From: SAR324 cluster bacterium
GTDB taxonomy: Bacteria; SAR324; NAC60-12
DNA length: 64,000 bases
NCBI GenBank assembly: GCA_015232315.1
Contig: JADFZZ010000005.1
Span: forward strand, 141,849 to 205,848
Direction of reading: 5' to 3'
Positions within the stretch are counted from its first letter, which is position 1. The number at the start of each line of letters is the position of its first letter. Below are positions 17,186-26,400 of this stretch, piece by piece. A program made the position numbers and the translations under genes. A model generated the notes under the pieces. The model was given only the letters and a program-made list of their open reading frames with translations, did not search any database and had not been told where the DNA came from.

Positions 17186-18129
17186 ATGAGATGGATCTCT
17201 CCATATTTAAAACAAAACCTGTTTTTTCAGGCTATCTGGCACCGGAAGGTTTTATACAGCAGGTTTTAGGAGAACTTGAACAGGTATTTGCGGTTTATGA
17301 CCGGTTGATATTCGCGGAAGGACCACCTCAGCAAACATTCTGGTCACAAAATGTCTGGAAAAATCCGAGGGTGCTTCAGATTGCGTCCATCAATGAGGCC
17401 GCAAAGCAATTGAGGCAGATCCAACGGAACTGGTGTCTGTATTCAATCTGTGCACATCGCAGGGCGCATCTCATTCAGGAAAAACTTCCTCATTTGTCCT
17501 TAAAACCAATCACGTTTCCCGCATCATTACCGCAACTGCCAATGGGTTCATGGACCTTGCTGGCTCCGGATTTCCTGATTGCTTCGTCTGATTGTTCGAG
17601 TTTGTTTCAGCATGGACAACTTCATTTTGAAGAAAACAGAACTGGGCCTCCGAGCAGAGCCTATCTGAAATTATGGGAAGCATTGACTCTTGCTGGAAAA
17701 TATCCGGTGCAGGGAGAGCGTTGTCTGGAAATCGGGGCAAGTCCTGGCGGATGGAGTTGGGTGCTTGAAAAAACAGGATCGGATGTGCTGTGTGTGGATC
17801 GTTCTGAATTGATTCCAGAATTGATGCGGTCTCCTCGTGTGACATTCCGTAAGGGAGACGCGTTTGCGATTCGCCCTGAAAAAGAAGAAGGGTTTGACTG
17901 GATATTCAGCGATGTGATCTGTTATCCGGAAAAATTACTTTCATGGCTCCACACATGGCTGGATACCGGGGCACCTATTCAATTTGTCTGCACGATCAAA
18001 TTTCAGGGGCAGGAACATTATGAAATTCTACATGAATTTTCCAAAATTCCACACAGCAGAATCCTGCATTTGTCACACAACAAACATGAACTCACCTGGA
18101 TTAGAACTGTTCCTGCCACTAAAAATTGA
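17182..18129 (+). CDS. RlmM-like ribose 2'-O-methyltransferase
   Basis: A 315-residue SAM-dependent RNA methyltransferase. The C-terminal half is FtsJ-like: PPSRAYLKLWEAL (first catalytic Lys), CLEIGASPGGWSWVL (SAM-binding glycine motif), IFSDVICYPEKL (Asp), VCTIKFQG (Lys) and HNKHELTWIR (Glu), giving the K-D-K-E tetrad. The N-terminal region resembles RlmM, the enzyme methylating C2498 of 23S rRNA, though the protein is shorter than the enteric RlmM (~365). ATG 17182 overlaps the preceding stop by 4 bp; an in-frame ATG at 17170 is possible. Specificity is inferred from overall likeness. Confidence 0.8.
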   Translation: MNEMDLSIFKTKPVFSGYLAPEGFIQQVLGELEQVFAVYDRLIFAEGPPQQTFWSQNVWKNPRVLQIASINEAAKQLRQIQRNWCLYSICAHRRAHLIQEKLPHLSLKPITFPASLPQLPMGSWTLLAPDFLIASSDCSSLFQHGQLHFEENRTGPPSRAYLKLWEALTLAGKYPVQGERCLEIGASPGGWSWVLEKTGSDVLCVDRSELIPELMRSPRVTFRKGDAFAIRPEKEEGFDWIFSDVICYPEKLLSWLHTWLDTGAPIQFVCTIKFQGQEHYEILHEFSKIPHSRILHLSHNKHELTWIRTVPATKN

Positions 18130-18160
18130 GGCAACGTCCTGGTTGGGTCAGGCCTCAATT
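18119..18160 (-). terminator. Rho-independent terminator of pyrD
   Basis: On the minus strand the arm AATTGAGGC (complement of 18152-18160) pairs with GCCTCAATT (complement of 18124-18132) around a 19-nt loop and is followed by a T-tract at 18119-18125. The first arm lies within the last codons of pyrD, and the structure covers the convergent methyltransferase stop as well, so the two gene ends share one terminator. Confidence 0.65.
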
Positions 18161-19230
18161 CCGATTGCTTGCGTGATGGAAGAAAACCCGTCATTTTCGA
18201 GGCATTTTACCAGGCCCTGTTTGATCTGTTTGACGATTCCCGGCCCTTGATAAATCATTCCTGTGTAAATTTGAACAATAGTCGCTCCGGCTTTTATCTT
18301 TTCATAGGCATCTTCGGCTGTGAAAATTCCGCCAACGCCAATAATCGGAATGTTGGGGCCCAGGTGCTGATACAGGCTTTTAATGATGTCTGTCGATTTT
18401 TTCTGGACAGGGCGTCCACTGAGTCCGCCTTGTTCCTGCGTATGACTGGAACTCTTCAAATGATTTCTGGATAGGGTTGTATTTGTGGCAATGATGCCAT
18501 CCAGCGACAACTCCTTAACCACCTGGATTATATCCATCAGGTCACTCTGTTCCAGATCCGGAGCAATTTTCACAAAGATGGGTTTGAGGGGAAGTTGCAT
18601 GGTAACCCGCAACTCCAGCAATTCGCTGAGCAATCTGGCCAAGGAGGATTTTTCCTGTAATGTCCGCAGGTTTTGGGTGTTAGGCGAGCTGATGTTCACG
18701 GCAATGTAATTTGCATAAGGATACGCTGTTTTCATGGCGGTTTTATAATCATCAATAGCCTGATCCAGCGGAGTATCCTTGTTTTTACCGATGTTGATTC
18801 CCAGGCATCGTTGTGGGGGATTCTGCCGGATACGCGCAATCATTGCCTCAACACCTTCGTTATTGAAGCCCATGCGATTGATCACGCCCTCATCTTCCAC
18901 AAGCCGGAATAATCGTGGTTTGGGATTTCCCGGTTGAGGCTTTGGTGTGACCGTGCCGACTTCCACAGAACCATACCCTAGGACAAACAATGGATTGTAA
19001 ACCTGTGCATCCTTGTCAAATCCTGCGGCCAGTCCAAGGGGATTATCCAGTTCCAGCGAACCCAGTTTGCATTTCAGTGCAGGGTGTTCATAACCGAATA
19101 CCTGGTTCAGGGTCCATTGTGCTCCTGGAAGAGCGCAATAATTATTCAAGGAATGGACAGTCTTGTGATGGGCTTGTTCAGGATCCAGTTGAAACAGCAC
19201 AGGACGAATCAGATTGTAAAAAGATGACAT
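18148..19230 (-). CDS. pyrD: dihydroorotate dehydrogenase (quinone), class 2
   Basis: A 360-residue enzyme oxidising dihydroorotate to orotate in pyrimidine synthesis, peripheral to the inner membrane and quinone-dependent. Visible features: N-terminal amphipathic helices (FYNLIRPVLFQLDPEQAHHKTV), the FMN region LGLAAGFDKDAQV, INRMGFNN, LGINIGKNKDT, and VNISSPNTQNLR containing the class 2 catalytic Ser. Later are IFVKIAPDL and the phosphate-binding IPIIGVGGI. The ATG at 19230 follows GAGGA on the minus strand, so it is preferred over the upstream in-frame ATG. It is divergent from htpG. Confidence 0.96.
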   Translation of the reverse strand: MSSFYNLIRPVLFQLDPEQAHHKTVHSLNNYCALPGAQWTLNQVFGYEHPALKCKLGSLELDNPLGLAAGFDKDAQVYNPLFVLGYGSVEVGTVTPKPQPGNPKPRLFRLVEDEGVINRMGFNNEGVEAMIARIRQNPPQRCLGINIGKNKDTPLDQAIDDYKTAMKTAYPYANYIAVNISSPNTQNLRTLQEKSSLARLLSELLELRVTMQLPLKPIFVKIAPDLEQSDLMDIIQVVKELSLDGIIATNTTLSRNHLKSSSHTQEQGGLSGRPVQKKSTDIIKSLYQHLGPNIPIIGVGGIFTAEDAYEKIKAGATIVQIYTGMIYQGPGIVKQIKQGLVKCLENDGFSSITQAIGIEA

Positions 19231-19403
19231 GGTTACTGTCCTCATTAAAAATGGTTTTATAAAGTCTTGAACTTACAGACTGCTCATGTATTTTCTCGGC
19301 AAGACTCACTGAAAATAAATGTAAAAATTTAAAACAAAAGCTGAAAGCATTTGTGTTAGATGCTTCCAGTACAAAATTGATAACCCTCAAATCCAGGAGA
19401 AAA

Positions 19404-21281
19404 ATGACAGAGCAAACACAAAACATTGCTGAAACGCATGAGTATCAGGCAGAAATGAAGCAATTGTTGAACATCCTCATCCATTCACTTTATACGGACA
19501 GAGAGGTGTTTTTGCGGGAGTTGGTTTCAAACTCGTCGGATGCTATGAGCAAATATCAGTTTCTGGCACTGACAAGCACTGATGCCATTGATAAGGAAGC
19601 ACCGCTTGAAATCACTATCACCCATGATGAAAAAGAAAATTCAATCACTATTGAAGATTCCGGAATTGGGATGAACAAGGAAGAACTCATCAAGAATATT
19701 GGAACTATCGCCAATTCGGGTACGCTGAATTTTCTTAAGGAAGCCAACGCAGGTGATCAGAAACCTCAAAATCTGATTGGCCAATTCGGAGTTGGATTTT
19801 ATGCGGTTTTCATGGTGGCCCAGAAAGTTGTGGTATCCACACGATCCTGGAAACAGAATGAGCAGGGTTGGGAATGGTCCTCTGACGGATCTGGACAATA
19901 TCAGCTTAGAGCTATTGAAAAAAATACCAGAGGAACTTCTATTACAGTCTTTCTCAAGGAAGATGCCAAGGAATTCTGCAGCAAATATAAACTGGAATCC
20001 ATTATCAAAAAATATTCCAACTATATTTCGTTCCCTATCAAGGTGGATGGCAACACCGCAAATAAGGTCCTAGCACTTTGGACACAACCAAAGTCCAGCG
20101 TAAAAACAGAAGATTATGAGGCTTTTTACAAAGAATTGACCTTTGATAACAAGACGCCCCTACTCAATCTGCATTTATCCGTGGATGCGCCGATTCAATA
20201 CAGCACACTGCTCTATATTCCCAGTGAAATCACCAACGACATCCTGTATTCACGGGAAGGCAAGGGCTTGAATTTGTATGCTCAACGTGTGTTGATTCAA
20301 CATGATAACCATCACTTACTGCCGGCTTACCTCCGCTTTGTCAGAGGGGTGGTTGATTCGGAGGATCTGCCCTTGAATGTTTCTCGTGAAAATATTCAAA
20401 AAAACGCATTGCTTGACAAAATTAAAAAAAGTCTGACAACACGTTTGCTCAAGGAATTACAGGAACTTTCACAATCCAATTCAGAAAAATATAACGACTT
20501 CTGGAAGCAGTATGGTGTGTTGATCAAGGAAGGAATCACTTCTGATTTTGCCAACAAAGATAAATTAGTTGAATTGTTGCGTTTTAATTCTTCCGTGCAA
20601 GATGATAATTCAGTGACGGTTTCACTGAAAGATTATGTAGGGCGTATGCGTGACGACCAAAAAGAGATTTACTTTGGGATTGGACCTTCCAGAGAAAGTA
20701 TCATGCATAATCCCAATCTGGAATACTTCAAAAAACACAATTTGGAAGTCCTGTTTCTCTATGATCATATTGATGATTTTCTGATGTCGGATCTCCGGGA
20801 ATATGAGGGCAAGAAATTCAAAAGCATTTCTCAAAAAGATATTGAAACCGTCGATTCTGATAAAAACGCGGATCAACTGTCTAAGGATGATACCAAAACA
20901 CTGATTGAATTTATCAAAAAACAATTGGCGGAACGTGTTGCGGATGTGATTGAATCCAAACGTCTGGTAGAAAGTCCTTGTTCTCTAATATCCCAAGGTG
21001 AGAGCATGAGTTCTCACATGGAAAAAATGATGAAAATGGTCAACAAAGAATTTCAGATGAGCAAAAAAACCATTGAAATCAACACGTCTCATCCAATTAT
21101 TAAAAATCTGAGTGAATTGATTAAAAAAGATGCTGAGTCATTTTTTCTTAAGGAAATTGTAGAACAGTTATTCAGCAATGCCCTCCTGATTGAAGGCCTG
21201 CTGGATGATCCTCTGGAAGGCTTACCTCGAATTTATCGCTTCATGGAAGCCGCATCAGCACATCAATTGTCAAAGTCCTGA
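19404..21281 (+). CDS. htpG: molecular chaperone HtpG (bacterial Hsp90)
   Basis: A 625-residue Hsp90, the usual bacterial length. N-terminal GHKL ATPase motifs: LVSNSSDAMSK (Asn/Asp for Mg-ATP), IEDSGIGMNKEEL, GTIANSGTLNFL and QFGVGFYAVFM. The middle domain keeps LPLNVSRENIQKN with the catalytic Arg region. The C-terminal dimerisation segment contains ESPCSLISQGESMSSHMEKMM. AGGAGA at 19395-19400 sits before ATG 19404; the frame is open further upstream but without a start signal. It is followed by a clear terminator. A heat-shock promoter could not be established. Confidence 0.97.
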   Translation: MTEQTQNIAETHEYQAEMKQLLNILIHSLYTDREVFLRELVSNSSDAMSKYQFLALTSTDAIDKEAPLEITITHDEKENSITIEDSGIGMNKEELIKNIGTIANSGTLNFLKEANAGDQKPQNLIGQFGVGFYAVFMVAQKVVVSTRSWKQNEQGWEWSSDGSGQYQLRAIEKNTRGTSITVFLKEDAKEFCSKYKLESIIKKYSNYISFPIKVDGNTANKVLALWTQPKSSVKTEDYEAFYKELTFDNKTPLLNLHLSVDAPIQYSTLLYIPSEITNDILYSREGKGLNLYAQRVLIQHDNHHLLPAYLRFVRGVVDSEDLPLNVSRENIQKNALLDKIKKSLTTRLLKELQELSQSNSEKYNDFWKQYGVLIKEGITSDFANKDKLVELLRFNSSVQDDNSVTVSLKDYVGRMRDDQKEIYFGIGPSRESIMHNPNLEYFKKHNLEVLFLYDHIDDFLMSDLREYEGKKFKSISQKDIETVDSDKNADQLSKDDTKTLIEFIKKQLAERVADVIESKRLVESPCSLISQGESMSSHMEKMMKMVNKEFQMSKKTIEINTSHPIIKNLSELIKKDAESFFLKEIVEQLFSNALLIEGLLDDPLEGLPRIYRFMEAASAHQLSKS

Positions 21282-21290
21282 TATTTTTTG

Positions 21291-21315
21291 ACGCTCTTCG
21301 CAAGAAGAGCGTTTT
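21291..21315 (+). terminator. Rho-independent terminator after htpG
   Basis: ACGCTCTTC (21291-21299) pairs exactly with GAAGAGCGT (21304-21312) around a GCAA tetraloop, followed by TTTTC. It sits 9 bp after the htpG stop and separates it from ccmB. Confidence 0.88.
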
Positions 21316-21339
21316 CCCACCTTCGGCTCTCCTGTTTTT

Positions 21340-22017
21340 ATGAAAAATTTTTTTCAATCCACCTTCATATTAATCTGGAAAGATCTGATCATTGATCTGC
21401 GCAAAAAAGAACAATTCATTTCCATGTTTTTCTTTGCATTCCTCACGTTGCTTATTTTCTATTTTGCCTCTGCGGACAATCCGGGTTTATTCAAAAAAAG
21501 TATTTCGGGCATTATCTGGGTGGTTTTTCTCCTTTCGGGCATTCTGGGCCTGAACAAATCATTTGGTCAGGAAGTTGATAACGATTGTATAGGAGGTTTG
21601 CTGTTAACCCCTGTAGACCGTAGTGCATTGTTTCTGGGAAAACTGCTGTCAAACGCGATTTTCATGCTTATGATTCAGGCGATGATCATTCCATTGTGCA
21701 TTGTTTTTTTCGGGACTACTCCGCAACTCATAGGCGAACTGATTCTGGTGCTGATGGCTGGAACATTAGGATTTTGCTCACTGGGAACATTATTGGCGGC
21801 AATGTCCGCATCATTAAAAGGCAAAGAAATATTACTGCCTATTCTGTTATTTCCTCTCATGATCCCCAACTTGATGTGTGTAGTTAAAATCACAACATAC
21901 GTTTTTTCCCCTGAAATGGCGGAGTTCCCGATGGCCTGGTGGAAACTGCTGATCATCTTTGACGTTTTATTCAGCGTTGTATCACTTCTGGGTTTTGAGT
22001 TTATTAGCGAATCCTGA
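21340..22017 (+). CDS. ccmB: heme exporter protein B (CcmB), ABC permease
   Basis: A 225-residue, six-helix membrane protein of the CcmB family, the permease of the CcmAB ABC complex that acts with CcmC/CcmE in cytochrome c heme handling. Characteristic stretches are FILIWKDLIIDLRKKEQF, IIWVVFLLSGILGLNKSF followed by an acidic loop, GGLLLTPVDRSALFLGKLL, and ILLPILLFPLMIPNLM. CcmA, CcmC and CcmE are not adjacent; ccmB stands alone between two terminators. A CcsA-type protein occurs 17 kb away in this window, so the wider maturation set is dispersed. Confidence 0.9.
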   Translation: MKNFFQSTFILIWKDLIIDLRKKEQFISMFFFAFLTLLIFYFASADNPGLFKKSISGIIWVVFLLSGILGLNKSFGQEVDNDCIGGLLLTPVDRSALFLGKLLSNAIFMLMIQAMIIPLCIVFFGTTPQLIGELILVLMAGTLGFCSLGTLLAAMSASLKGKEILLPILLFPLMIPNLMCVVKITTYVFSPEMAEFPMAWWKLLIIFDVLFSVVSLLGFEFISES

Positions 22018-22060
22018 TTGTGCACTCGCACAAATATTTTGAGAATACAGGCACTTGCCA

Positions 22061-22088
22061 TCTTTTTTGTGCAGTTGCACAAAAAAGA
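22061..22088. terminator. symmetrical terminator after ccmB
   Basis: TCTTTTTTGTGCA (22061-22073) and TGCACAAAAAAGA (22076-22088) form a perfect 13-bp palindrome with a 2-nt spacer; the A/T arms supply a T-run on either strand. It lies between ccmB and the phasin-like gene. Confidence 0.75.
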
Positions 22089-22166
22089 TTTGACATTCTT
22101 TCAAGATCCACGCATTTTATTTTCTGTTGAGTTCAATCATTCAAAACTGATGAGTTTGGAGAACAT

Positions 22167-22763
22167 ATGACTAATAAGATCAAAGACATGGGGCAAGAAT
22201 ATCAGGATGCTGTACTGAAAGGTATTGAGGCATTGTTCACATTACAGAAGCAACTGATTGAAAGCACCTTTGAAATTTATGAAAAGGGTTTAAAAGCTCG
22301 TGAAACAGGTTACGAGAAGACCAAAAATAAAGCAGAAGATTTGACCACACTCGTGGAAAAGCAACTTTCATCAGGCCAGGAAAAGATCAAAACCACCATG
22401 AATAAGTTTGCTGACAAATTTTTGCCTGATTCCAAAGAAACTCTGGAAAAGATCGAACAGGTTGTCCAGGAAAATCTGGAAAAAGTAACTGAACAACTTA
22501 AAAAAATTCTGAACACCACCATTGATCAGAATATTCAGAAAACTTTTAATTCAGAAAAAGAACTTCTGAATAAAATTAAAGAAATTTACGATAAAAATAT
22601 CAGCAATTATCATTCACAGGTTCAAAAACTTCTGGGTGGCGTACCTGAAAAAAAATCAGCAACTTCAGAGCAAGCTCCTAAAGCAGAAGTAAAAAAAGCT
22701 CCTGTTGCTAAAAAGAAGGTTAAAAAACCTGTTGCAAAATCCCCTGCTCCTTCAAAATCTTAA
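22167..22763 (+). CDS. phasin-like helical protein with basic Ala/Lys/Pro tail
   Basis: A 198-residue protein. Residues 1-150 are almost wholly amphipathic helix (EYQDAVLKGIEALFTLQKQL, later ETLEKIEQVVQENLEKVTEQL), the pattern of phasins and related granule-associated or apolipoprotein-like proteins. Residues 160-198 switch to a Lys/Ala/Pro tail (KKAPVAKKKVKKPVAKSPAP) like histone H1 or PhaF-type tails, which can bind DNA. The combination recalls PhaF, linking polyhydroxyalkanoate granules to the nucleoid, but no PHA synthase is in the window, so this is a structural analogy. The next small gene starts 15 bp later. Confidence 0.65.
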   Translation: MTNKIKDMGQEYQDAVLKGIEALFTLQKQLIESTFEIYEKGLKARETGYEKTKNKAEDLTTLVEKQLSSGQEKIKTTMNKFADKFLPDSKETLEKIEQVVQENLEKVTEQLKKILNTTIDQNIQKTFNSEKELLNKIKEIYDKNISNYHSQVQKLLGGVPEKKSATSEQAPKAEVKKAPVAKKKVKKPVAKSPAPSKS

Positions 22764-22778
22764 TATCAGGAGAATGAA

Positions 22779-22976
22779 ATGGCTGGAAAATTTGCTGAAA
22801 AAGTGACCCGCGAAGAGCTTGAAGAAGCGATGAGAATGTTCTTCGATAAAGGCGGCAAAATTACGAAAGTTCAAGGTGCCAAGCCTGCAGGTGATCATTA
22901 TGATCCCAATGAGGCATTTGAAGATAGCAGTTCATTCGAGCTGAATCACATCGTTGGTTTAAGCCTTGAACCCTAA
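22779..22976 (+). CDS. small conserved-looking protein, unknown function
   Basis: A 65-residue protein preceded by AGGAGAATGAA-type ribosome site and 15 bp after the phasin-like gene, so very likely cotranscribed. It starts with a helix TREELEEAMRMFFDKGG, followed by a strand-like KITKVQGAKPAG and an acidic loop. No family recognised. The spacing and base use are those of a real gene. Confidence 0.65.
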   Translation: MAGKFAEKVTREELEEAMRMFFDKGGKITKVQGAKPAGDHYDPNEAFEDSSSFELNHIVGLSLEP

Positions 22977-23010
22977 GAGTCTCCCCTGCCCATCATTGAT
23001 GGGTAAATTC

Positions 23011-23167
23011 CTCGCTCAGACTACTCCCCTGGTTTGAGCGAGCATTATTTCCTTCAAACCGTGTGAAAGGCTTTTACTTAAGTTATTTTCCCCTGGCTTG
23101 AGTATATCAAAGGCCTACGCGGACGTTCTTCACTCAGGTTGTTCTCCCCTGGGCCTGAGTGAAGAAC
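23011..23167. repeat. three tandem stem-loops with a common loop sequence
   Basis: Three hairpins share the loop word TCCCCTGG: CTCGCTCA/TGAGCGAG (23011-23018 with 23035-23042), ACTTAAG/CTTGAGT (23076-23082 with 23097-23103, one G-U pair) and GTTCTTCACTCAGG/CCTGAGTGAAGAAC (23125-23138 with 23154-23167, 14 perfect pairs). Stems differ while the loop is kept. None is followed by a T-tract, so they are not simple terminators. They lie at the shared 3' side of the 65-residue gene and fliQ; on the minus strand the loops read CCAGGGGA. Confidence 0.72.
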
Positions 23168-23179
23168 TATCTATCTTCT

Positions 23180-23452
23180 TCATCCCCCGATAAATCTTGG
23201 AAAATTTGTAAAAACAGATGCCATGTACGTTGTTGCCTGTGTCAATAACCATGGAAACAGCAGCGCAATGATCCCTAGGATAATTCCCATTTTTGGAATG
23301 ATCGAGAGGGTTTGTTCCTGAATCTGGGTCACAGCCTGAAATATTGAAATCAGAATTCCTATTACAAGAGCTCCTGCCAACATTGGCGCAGAAAGAAGCA
23401 CCGCCATTCGAATTGATTCCATCGCAAATGAAATCACAAAAGATTGAGTCAT
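23180..23452 (-). CDS. fliQ: flagellar export apparatus protein FliQ
   Basis: A 90-residue, two-helix membrane protein of the type III export gate. The conserved block GILISIFQAVTQIQEQTLSIIPK and the closing FPWLL are diagnostic for FliQ (or its injectisome homologue SctS; the sequence is closer to FliQ). GGAGGTGGTTT precedes the ATG. Oddly it is not beside fliP, fliR or flhB but lies 21 bp after a periplasmic M16 protease gene, in a run headed by a DnaJ-domain gene. Its presence suggests a flagellated organism. Confidence 0.93.
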   Translation of the reverse strand: MTQSFVISFAMESIRMAVLLSAPMLAGALVIGILISIFQAVTQIQEQTLSIIPKMGIILGIIALLFPWLLTQATTYMASVFTNFPRFIGG

Positions 23453-23473
23453 AAACCACCTCCATACATACGG

Positions 23474-26400
23474 TTATTTATCATTATTTTGTTGTTTCTT
23501 GAAATTCTGAATGGATTGAATGGTTCCTTGAGGAACTTTGTCAGAAACATGATCTTTGCTGAAAAATAAAAGTATGAGTCTTCGCTGGTTTTCAGAAATA
23601 AGGTATGTCGATAAAAATTTGTTGAGATCGTCCATTGATATTTGTTCCAATGCCCTGATATCTTTGCTGAGATAATCAAAATCAGCATGCTTTTCAAAGG
23701 CGGTATCGAAGAGCCAGGAGGCTTGCCCCATCACGGAGTTTGCTTTTTGGAGCCTGGAATTAATCAAGGATTTTTTCAAGAGTTCAAATTGCTCAGGTGG
23801 TAAAGACGGAAGTTGTTCAATAAACGCTTCCAAAAATTTATTAATGCGCTGCAAGAGTAAATCTGGAGCATAATTTCCGGATTGAATAATAAATAATAAT
23901 CCAAGCAGTTTGTTATTATTTGTCATTCCACCATCCAGCAAATACCCCAGTTGTTGCTTTGTCCTCATTTCATTATAAAATTCCGGCCCCAGGATCTGGC
24001 CGGTTAAGGCAACGGCGGCATTCAGTTCCGGGGTTTCCATATCGGTCTGTATATCCATAATAATGGCTGAATTGTTGTTGGACACCTGATGCACAAAATC
24101 CTGAGATCCTTTTGAAACCCTGAGGATTTCCTCTTCAAACAGATTCTCTTTAGGAAGTGGTTCACCTTGAAGATATTGAATAATTTTTTCTGTTGCCTGC
24201 CTGACTTCTGTTTTTGACAGATTACCATAGGCCAGTTCCTGGATAAAATATGCTTTGAACAGGTTCTCAGCCACATATTTTTTTAGATCATTCAGCGTCA
24301 GGTCAGGTAATATTTTTTCATAATCAAACAAGGAAAATTTTTCTTTTTCAAGCAACAGGCTCCGGTAATAAAAGGCCTGCTGATAGGTTGCCTGAAATTG
24401 AAAATTCTGATATTCGCGAAGCAATTTTTCTTTGATGCTCTGGAAGGTTGATTCATCAATGGTGATATCCTTCAATTTTTGAGAAATAGTTACCAGCAAA
24501 TCGGGTAGTTTGTCTGAATAACCGCCCACTGAGAGCAGAACACCTTTTTTGTCGGTGCTTAAGCTAAAATCAAGTCCGGCCATTCTTACAGGATAACTGA
24601 ACTCATTCAATCCCTCCATCATAGATTTTGCATAAAGCTGAGAGAGTACCGCATGTCTTGGTGTCTCATAAACCTGTGGTGTGTTGAAGAGAATAAATAC
24701 CTGCCCCTTGGGACTCTCAAAGTGAATATCCTGTTGAAACCATACTTCCGCAAAAGGAGTTTCAATTATTTTTTCAGGAACATCCATCACATGCTTGATC
24801 AGAAGTTTTTTTAACAAAGGCGCACTGGTGGTATCCAGTTTCAGTCCAGTTTGTAATTCAGACCAGTTTTTCCAGATGTTTCCAAGTTGTGACATTGCCG
24901 AGGCAATCAGTCCTTCCTCCAATCCTTCCTGTTTTAATCCTGCGATACTTTGATATGTCAGTTGAAATTTTGCTTCATCTGTCAGAATCGCCAGGGATTG
25001 AGGAATGAAGGGATTTTTTTTTGGCAGAAACAGTTCGGTGGGTATGGACAAGGAATTCCAGGTTTTCATTAAATCAATGTCAGATGTTTCAACGGCATAA
25101 TGGGCGTTATAGTATGGAGTAACCATGCCTGTCGGCTGATTGTTACTGGAAATAACGACCAGCATATTATCCGGAGTGAACCTGTGTAACAATTGTTTAA
25201 ACACTTCAGGTTCAAACTCAGAATAGACAAACGGGGCCTCCAGCAGATCTGTCAACGGAATGGTCTGCATCAGTGCTGAAAACATGGACACCAGCGAGGA
25301 ACCTTCCTGTTTTTCCGCAAATTTGTAATCCAGTTCTGACATTGTCCGGACGTCATTATACATATATTCCGGTAATTCTGTTTCTCGTAAGAGTTTCAGA
25401 TAACGAAACACCTCTATGATGATCTCCTGATAATGTTCCATACCATCAGGAGACAATGAGATAGAAATCGTAAATGCAGCATAGGAATTGGTTGACAGGC
25501 TTGTTCCCGCAGATAATTCTGTGGCCAGATTCTTCTTTTTCAGTAAAGATAACAAACTTCCTTTGCCCTCATGTCCAATTAGATATCCCAGAATCTGGAG
25601 GGGTTTGCTTTTGTACCACTGTTCCACCGCAGGAAGTGGGAACATCAACTGTAACGTTCTTTTGTCTTTAATAGTCTGGATTCGTAACAATCGAAACCGT
25701 GATTCTTTTTTTAAAAACTCAGAGGGAAACGTGAAGGTTTCCATATGGTGATTGGCAATTTGAGAAAAACGACTGCGTACAAAACGTTCAAGAGTATCCA
25801 GATCTTCTTTTCCAGAAATCGCTAAAGTCATTAAGTTACTGGAATAATGCTGTTTGTAAAACGTAACTAATTCCTCCTGAGTAACCCCGTTCAAGGTTTC
25901 CAGATTTCCTGTCGAAAACAATCGTGCAGGGTGTTTTTCGTCAAAAACTTGCTGAATGACATGTTGCATTCTCCAATAATCATTGGGGATATTTTTTGAA
26001 TGTTCCGAATCAACCGCATGGATTTCACGCTCAACAAATTGAGGATTGAACAAGGGGGCGACAAAAAATTGCGCAAATCGGTCTAAAGCATCTTCCAGAT
26101 AATCAGAGGCGATTTCAAAGTGATAATTGGTATGATCATCCGCAGTATAGGCATTTGTATAGCCATCATGGTCTGAAACAAATTTCTGGTAACTCCCGGC
26201 TTCAGGATATTTTTCTGTACCCAGAAACAGCATGTGTTCAAGAAAATGAGCCAAACCCGGACGCGTCACAGGATTGTTGAGTGAACCAACCGCAACGTTG
26301 AGTGAGGCTGAAGACTTCTGAATGGTGGGATCAGAAATGAGGAGGACTTTGACCTGATTGTCCAGAATGAACCGCCGATAACTTCTTTGGTCATAACGGG

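Noticed and set aside
19265..19295. Sigma-32-like promoter before htpG (CTTGAAC with GCTCATGTA)
   Set aside because: The spacing between the boxes is too short and the second box is imperfect, so it is not reported as a promoter.
23011..23167. A CsrB-type sponge RNA
   Set aside because: Loops read GGGGA rather than the ANGGA consensus, and only three hairpins are present; kept only as an unassigned structure.
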